Shown piece by piece: positions 5,861 to 9,486 of a DNA stretch of 9,486 nt. A program made the position numbers and the translations under genes. Below the pieces are notes generated by a model that saw nothing but the letters and a program-made list of their open reading frames with translations, had not been told where the DNA came from and did not search any database. Source of the DNA: an uncultured Collinsella sp. (GTDB lineage Bacteria; Actinomycetota; Coriobacteriia; Coriobacteriales; Coriobacteriaceae); assembly GCA_900552755.1 (NCBI GenBank), contig USAY01000071.1, positions 1-9,486 on the forward strand, in the 5' to 3' direction. Every line of letters starts with the position of its first letter. Within the stretch, counting starts at the first letter, position 1.

Positions 5861-7131
5861 TGAAACAGGAAACCAACACCGCTGCTACCACGCTCGAGCA
5901 GGTCAACGCGATGCCGGCTACCACTTGGGGCTGGCTGAAGATGAATCAGACCAAGCTCGAGCTCTCTAACGAGCTTGCCGCCGCTCCCACCGAGACCATT
6001 GAGGTCGAGGGCTTGGACGAGCAGTTTACCGGCGTGGCAGACGCGTTCGACGCCGCCATGGACGCCATGGCCGAGCGCTTCCCCGAGCGCCGTGCCTCCG
6101 CCCCCGGTGATGCCGCCGACCGCGCCCGCATCACGCCCGAGACCGAGCTCGACGTGCCCGCAACCTCCGTCTACCAGGCCGGCGCCATTAAGCTCGAGGA
6201 AGAGCTCTCCCCTGCTGAGGCCTTCGAAACCGGCATGGGTGAGGCTGCCTACGCCTACTTGGCCGAGCACGCTACCAAGCGCATCGTCATCGATGTGCCC
6301 GCATACAAGCACGCCACGGTTACCGTGCGCGTGAGCGGTGTCGATGCAGCCGCGGCCATCGCCGCCATCGACGTCGTCGCCCGTCCGCAGGCAACACTCG
6401 ATCTGCGCATAGCCCTGGACTCCCCCGTCAACGGCCAGGGCGTCGTGGGCTCTGTGCTACGCGTGTGCGCTTACGAGTACGCCACCGTCAACGTAACCTG
6501 CACGCAGACGCTCGATGACAGCTGGATCGCACTCGATGACACCGGTCTATTCCTAGACGAGGGCGCGCGCGTCAACGTGCAGCACACCGTCCTGGGTGCC
6601 GGTGCCAGCGCCACCGGCCTCGCCGGCGACCTGCTGGGCGACACCGCCAAGGTGACCATCGATACCGATTACCTGGGCGCCCGCGAACAGGTGCACGACT
6701 TTAACTACGAGCTGCGCCACCGCGGTCGTAAGACCGAGTGCGAGATCGACGCCAACGGCGTGCTGACTGGCACGTCCAAGAAGGTCTACCGCGGCACCAT
6801 CGACCTCGTGCACGGCTGCAAGGGCGCAACCGGCACCGAGCGCGAGACCGTGCTGCTCGCCAACAAGGGCGTCGACAACAAAACCGTCCCCGTCATCCTC
6901 TGCGACGAGGACGACGTCGCCGGCAACCACGGCGCCACCATCGGTCACGTCCGCGACGAGCAGCTGTTCTACCTCGCCTGCCGCGGCCTTGACCAAAATG
7001 CCGCCGAGGACCTGTTCATCCGCGCCAAGCTGGAGGACGCCGCGCTTTCCGCCACCGACGAGCGCACCCGCGCCGCCGTCGTCCGCCTGGGCAACAACCT
7101 GATCGACAACTTTGAAGAGGAGCTCGCATGA
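5860..7131 (+). CDS. sufD: SufD, partner subunit of the SufBCD scaffold
   Basis: The 423-residue SufD pairs with SufB in the SufBC2D complex and is implicated in iron acquisition and cluster formation at the SufB-SufD interface. The C-terminal half shows the shared SufB/SufD fold: YELRHRGRKTECEIDANGVL, a segment beginning YRGTIDLVHG, then GNHGATIGHVRDEQLFYLACRGL. H357 in this last motif aligns with the conserved interface histidine (E. coli SufD His360). The N-terminus includes MPATTWGWLKMNQTKLEL and is more divergent, as usual for SufD. The start overlaps the sufB stop by one base and the ATGA overlap with sufS is 4 nt, so translation is coupled on both sides. Ala- and Asp-rich composition fits the GC-rich genome; nothing is missing. 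Confidence 0.95.
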   Translation: MKQETNTAATTLEQVNAMPATTWGWLKMNQTKLELSNELAAAPTETIEVEGLDEQFTGVADAFDAAMDAMAERFPERRASAPGDAADRARITPETELDVPATSVYQAGAIKLEEELSPAEAFETGMGEAAYAYLAEHATKRIVIDVPAYKHATVTVRVSGVDAAAAIAAIDVVARPQATLDLRIALDSPVNGQGVVGSVLRVCAYEYATVNVTCTQTLDDSWIALDDTGLFLDEGARVNVQHTVLGAGASATGLAGDLLGDTAKVTIDTDYLGAREQVHDFNYELRHRGRKTECEIDANGVLTGTSKKVYRGTIDLVHGCKGATGTERETVLLANKGVDNKTVPVILCDEDDVAGNHGATIGHVRDEQLFYLACRGLDQNAAEDLFIRAKLEDAALSATDERTRAAVVRLGNNLIDNFEEELA

Positions 7132-8453
7132 TCGACACCGAGCACGTTAAATGCGATACCTGTACCGCACCGGAGCCTATGGAGCTCGACGCCAGCGACG
7201 ATGCCTCGCGCGGCTGGCCTACCGTCGACATCGAGACCAATCCCTACAAGGCACAGTTCCCGCTGTTCCAGCAGCACCCCGAGATCGCCTTCCTCGATAG
7301 TGCCGCCACCGCGCAGCGCCCTGCCTGCGTGCTCGACGCCGAGCGCGACTTCTATCAGCGCATGAACGCCAACCCCCTGCGTGGCCTGTACTCGCTGTCC
7401 GTCGAGGCCACTGAGGCCATCGCGAAGGTCCGCCAGCAGATCGCCGACCTCATCGGCGCTCCCCAGGCCAACGAGGTCGTCTTCACTCGCAACACGAGCG
7501 AGTCGCTCAACCTGGTCGCCAAGAGCTTTGCACCCACGGTGCTCGAGCCCGGTGACGAGGTCGTCATCACCATCATGGAGCACCACTCCAACCTAATCCC
7601 GTGGCAGCAGGTCTGCCGCAAGACCGGCGCCAAGCTCGTCTACCTCTACCCCACCAAGACCGGCCAGCTCACCACCGAGGAGGTTCTTGCCAAGGTGGGT
7701 CCCAAGACCAAGATCCTGGCCGTGGGACAGGTCTCCAACGTGTTGGGCGTCGAGAACCCAGTCAAGAACCTCGGCAAGCTCGTGCACAAGTACGGCGGCT
7801 ACCTGGTCGTCGACGGCGCGCAGTCGCTGCCGCACATGCCGGTCGATGTGGCCGACCTGGAAGCCGACTTCTTTGCCTTTAGCGCACACAAGGCCATGGG
7901 CCCCATGGGCATCGGCGTGCTGTGGGGCAAGATGGACCTGCTAAACGCCATGCCGCCCATGCTCACCGGTGGCGAGATGATCGACTCTGTCACCGAGCAG
8001 GACGCCGTCTGGGCTCCTGTCCCCGAGAAGTTCGAGGCGGGTACGCAGGACGCCGCCGGCATCTTCGCCACGGGCGCCGCCCTTGATTACCTGGTCAACA
8101 CGGTGGGTTATGAGAACATCCAGGCCCGCGAGCAGGCACTCGTCCACTATCTGATGGGCGAACTCATGCAGCTCGACTTTGTCCAGATCATCGGCTCCAT
8201 CTATTGGGACAACCACCACGGCGTTGTGAGCTTTAACGTCAAGGACATCCATCCGCACGACGTCGCGAGCATCATGGACATGGACGGCGTCTGCATCCGC
8301 GCCGGCCACCACTGCGCGCAGCCGCTGCTCACCTGGCTGGGCGTCGAGAACCTTGCCTGCTGCCGCGCCAGCGTGGCCTTCTACAACGACAAGGCCGACA
8401 TCGACAAGTTCATCGCCGGTCTGCATCACGTTTGGAGCACGTTCAATGGGTAA
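7128..8453 (+). CDS. sufS: SufS, PLP-dependent cysteine desulfurase (class V aminotransferase fold)
   Basis: The 441-residue enzyme releases sulfur from L-cysteine as an enzyme-bound persulfide and passes it to SufU. Diagnostic residues are H152/H153 in MEHHSN, D229 and Q232 in VVDGAQS for PLP binding, the Schiff-base lysine K255 in FSAHKAMGP, GGEMI (281-285), and the persulfide cysteine C396 in RAGHHCAQP. RASVAFYN (413-420) is the usual C-terminal active-site segment. Typical SufS proteins start near the equivalent of residue 35. This one has an extra N-terminal stretch with C9-x-x-C12. The upstream start is supported by the ATGA overlap with sufD and a GAGGAG site 5 nt upstream; no alternative start lies nearer the usual one. 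Whether the extension binds metal is unknown. Confidence 0.97.
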   Translation: MIDTEHVKCDTCTAPEPMELDASDDASRGWPTVDIETNPYKAQFPLFQQHPEIAFLDSAATAQRPACVLDAERDFYQRMNANPLRGLYSLSVEATEAIAKVRQQIADLIGAPQANEVVFTRNTSESLNLVAKSFAPTVLEPGDEVVITIMEHHSNLIPWQQVCRKTGAKLVYLYPTKTGQLTTEEVLAKVGPKTKILAVGQVSNVLGVENPVKNLGKLVHKYGGYLVVDGAQSLPHMPVDVADLEADFFAFSAHKAMGPMGIGVLWGKMDLLNAMPPMLTGGEMIDSVTEQDAVWAPVPEKFEAGTQDAAGIFATGAALDYLVNTVGYENIQAREQALVHYLMGELMQLDFVQIIGSIYWDNHHGVVSFNVKDIHPHDVASIMDMDGVCIRAGHHCAQPLLTWLGVENLACCRASVAFYNDKADIDKFIAGLHHVWSTFNG

Positions 8454-8880
8454 TCTATACACCTCCACCACGTTTATGGAGCACAACTCGCACCCCGACT
8501 ATAAGTACGAGATGGATGCCCCCACGCACGAGCACGACGGCATCAACCCCAGCTGTGGCGACGAGCTCACCTTGCAGCTGCGTGTCGAGAAGGGCGTGAT
8601 CGAGGAGGCCTCCTTTACCGGTCATGGCTGCGCCATCAGCCAGGCCAGCGCCGACATCATGGCCGACCTCATCACCGGCGAGACCGTCGAGGAGGCACGT
8701 CGCTTGGCGGGACTCTTCCTCGCCATGATCCGCGGCGAGAAGCTCTCCGAGGACGACCTGGAAGACCTGGACGAAGCCGCCCAGCTCCAGGACATCTCGC
8801 ACATGCCCGCCCGCGTCAAATGCGCCGAGCTCGCCTGGCGCACCCTCGACGGCATGCTCGAGGGGCGAAATAATCAGTAG
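8446..8880 (+). CDS. sufU: SufU, zinc-dependent sulfurtransferase partner of SufS
   Basis: The 144-residue SufU accepts persulfide sulfur from SufS by zinc-ligand swapping and passes it on toward SufBCD. The conserved set is present: C37 and D39 in NPSCGD, C62 in GHGCAISQAS and C126 in RVKCAELAW, matching the Zn ligands and acceptor cysteine of Bacillus SufU (C41, D43, C66, C128). The insertion LSEDDLEDLDEAAQLQ (100-115), with HMPAR just after it, separates SufU from IscU-type scaffolds. I start at ATG 8446 because GGAG lies 8 nt upstream and homology begins within a few residues; longer in-frame starts sit inside sufS and give unrelated sequence. It overlaps sufS by 8 nt and is the last gene before the terminator. 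Confidence 0.96.
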   Translation: MGNLYTSTTFMEHNSHPDYKYEMDAPTHEHDGINPSCGDELTLQLRVEKGVIEEASFTGHGCAISQASADIMADLITGETVEEARRLAGLFLAMIRGEKLSEDDLEDLDEAAQLQDISHMPARVKCAELAWRTLDGMLEGRNNQ

Positions 8881-8883
8881 TAC

Positions 8884-8904
8884 TTGTCCCAAATCTTAAG
8901 ATTT
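8884..8904 (+). repeat. Boundary repeat copy 3 with 14-bp perfect palindrome at the 3' end of suf
   Basis: Bases 8884-8900 repeat 3454-3470 exactly (17 bp). The site begins 3 nt past the sufU stop. From 8891 to 8904 it forms the perfect palindrome AAATCTTAAGATTT. The right half-site TGGGACAAA found upstream is not present here. Confidence 0.7.
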
Positions 8905-8908
8905 TTGT

Positions 8909-8950
8909 TGGCCGAATCGCTTGACAAGAGTGGTTCGGCCATTTTCTATT
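8909..8950 (+). terminator. Intrinsic terminator of the suf operon
   Basis: Perfect 8-bp arms TGGCCGAA (8909-8916) and TTCGGCCA (8934-8941) enclose a 17-nt loop and are followed by TTTTCTATT (8942-8950). The orientation suits termination of sufCBDSU. On the other strand the stem is followed by ACAAAAAT, which has no T-tract, so termination there would be weak. The T-tract overlaps the stop codon of the convergent gene. Confidence 0.85.
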
Positions 8951-9486
8951 CCGAGAGCTCAGTCTGTGCCTTCACCCGCGCATAAGCGCGCACGATACGA
9001 GAGACGGTACTTTTGCCAATCCCGGTATACCGCTCAATCTGGCGCACCGTAAAACCGGCATCGTGCAATCCAAAAATAACGGTATCGCGCTGCGCAGGCG
9101 GTGCGTCTTTAACCCCATGGAGCGGAGCCCCGAGGCTCTTCGCCAACTTGTCGGCAAAGGCGTGGCGTTCCCACTCTGTCTCTTTCATATCGCGCAGCGC
9201 CGGTTCGCCGCCGTCGGGCGTCGAAAGCGAATAGGCAATAAAGCCCTCGGCAGAACCAAAAAGCTCAAGCACGCAAGAAGGATCAGAAAATCCCCTCGCG
9301 ACATCGGCCGCGTCACCGTCGTAAGCGCACAAATGCTCCGGAAAGCTGCTCCAGGGATAACGCTCAATGAGACTGATGCCCGCCTCCTGCGGATCGGCGT
9401 GAACGGAGCGAATAGCCTCCATCACTTGCCAGTCGGTATCGAGCGAGCGCCGGTCAAAACGGTTCTGGAACAGATGCCCTGTGCGC
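8946..9486 (-). CDS. IS200/RAYT-type transposase-like protein, C-terminal 179 residues (gene runs off the window)
   Basis: The open frame continues to the right edge, so the GTG at 9425 is not the real start. Upstream codons read GHLFQNRFDRRSLDTDW, then MMEAIRSVHADPQEAG and YPWSSF. This is the order typical of the Y1/IS200-like and REP-associated (RAYT) transposases: 'GHLFQ.RF', a helix with '(Y)IH.NP..AG', then '(W/Y).WSS'. The HUH motif would lie further upstream, outside the window. In the helix, where relatives read YIHxNP, this protein reads SVHADP. The tyrosine thought to be the nucleophile is therefore probably Ser. The C-terminus adds a helix-turn-helix (about the last 40 residues: VRQIERYTGIGKSTVSRIV). 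It may be a domesticated or inactive DNA-binding relative. It is convergent to suf and meets its terminator. Confidence 0.75.
   Translation of the reverse strand, partial: RTGHLFQNRFDRRSLDTDWQVMEAIRSVHADPQEAGISLIERYPWSSFPEHLCAYDGDAADVARGFSDPSCVLELFGSAEGFIAYSLSTPDGGEPALRDMKETEWERHAFADKLAKSLGAPLHGVKDAPPAQRDTVIFGLHDAGFTVRQIERYTGIGKSTVSRIVRAYARVKAQTELSE

Noticed and set aside
8353..8445. Longer frame for sufU starting at 8353
   Set aside because: The extra 31 residues are an out-of-frame reading of the sufS end; the ATG at 8446 has GGAG upstream and matches SufU N-termini.
5710..8486. Several minus-strand open frames opposite sufB-sufD-sufS-sufU (5710-6312, 6553-6996, 6969-7586, 7941-8486)
   Set aside because: All are antisense shadows of confident suf genes; long stop-free antisense frames are expected at this GC content.
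8861..8869. Possible TGGGACAAA-like half-site 22 bp before the downstream TTGTCCCA
   Set aside because: Only 6 of 9 bases match (AGGGGCGAA) and the bases are constrained by sufU coding, so coincidence is the better explanation.

Overview
The window looks like chromosome from a high-GC gut actinobacterium of the class Coriobacteriia, most likely Collinsella or a close relative. This rests on GC-rich coding with strong GGAGG-type ribosome binding sites, a SUF operon of the SufU type divergent from an Rrf2 regulator, and a sortase-anchored surface protein with a Ser/Asn/Asp-rich stalk. The genus is my recognition and has not been searched.

Left part, all on the minus strand. Positions 1-148 hold the first 49 codons of an AAA-ATPase-like protein that runs off the window. 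A hairpin terminator (281-319) separates it from a 598-residue secreted, sortase-anchored protein with a probable lysozyme-like domain (353-2149). Upstream of that (2277-3410) lies a tight cluster read in the order rrf2, mntA-like, hepT-like: an Fe-S-type Rrf2 regulator, then 8 nt later a minimal nucleotidyltransferase antitoxin, which overlaps a HEPN toxin by 14 nt.

Middle and right part. From a divergent control region (3411-3634) the plus strand carries sufC-sufB-sufD-sufS-sufU (3635-8880). These are the SufBCD scaffold/ATPase, the cysteine desulfurase and its sulfur-acceptor partner. The genes are closely packed or overlapping and end at a clear terminator (8909-8950). A convergent, partial IS200/RAYT-type transposase-like gene occupies 8946-9486 on the minus strand.

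How it fits together. SufS with SufU mobilises sulfur from cysteine, SufBCD builds the Fe-S cluster, and the Rrf2 protein (three cysteines, C93/C100/C106) probably senses cluster status and acts on the divergent control region. That region holds the most striking non-coding signal: half-sites TTTGTCCCA / TGGGACAAA in alternating orientation at an exact 22-bp period. A core, AAATCTTAAG, also recurs at three module boundaries: the hepT end, the rrf2-suf intergenic region and the sufU end. The unusual aspects are the tight linkage of the Rrf2 regulator to a MNT-HEPN toxin-antitoxin pair, and these phased and repeated boundary elements. No tRNA, rRNA or CRISPR array was seen.
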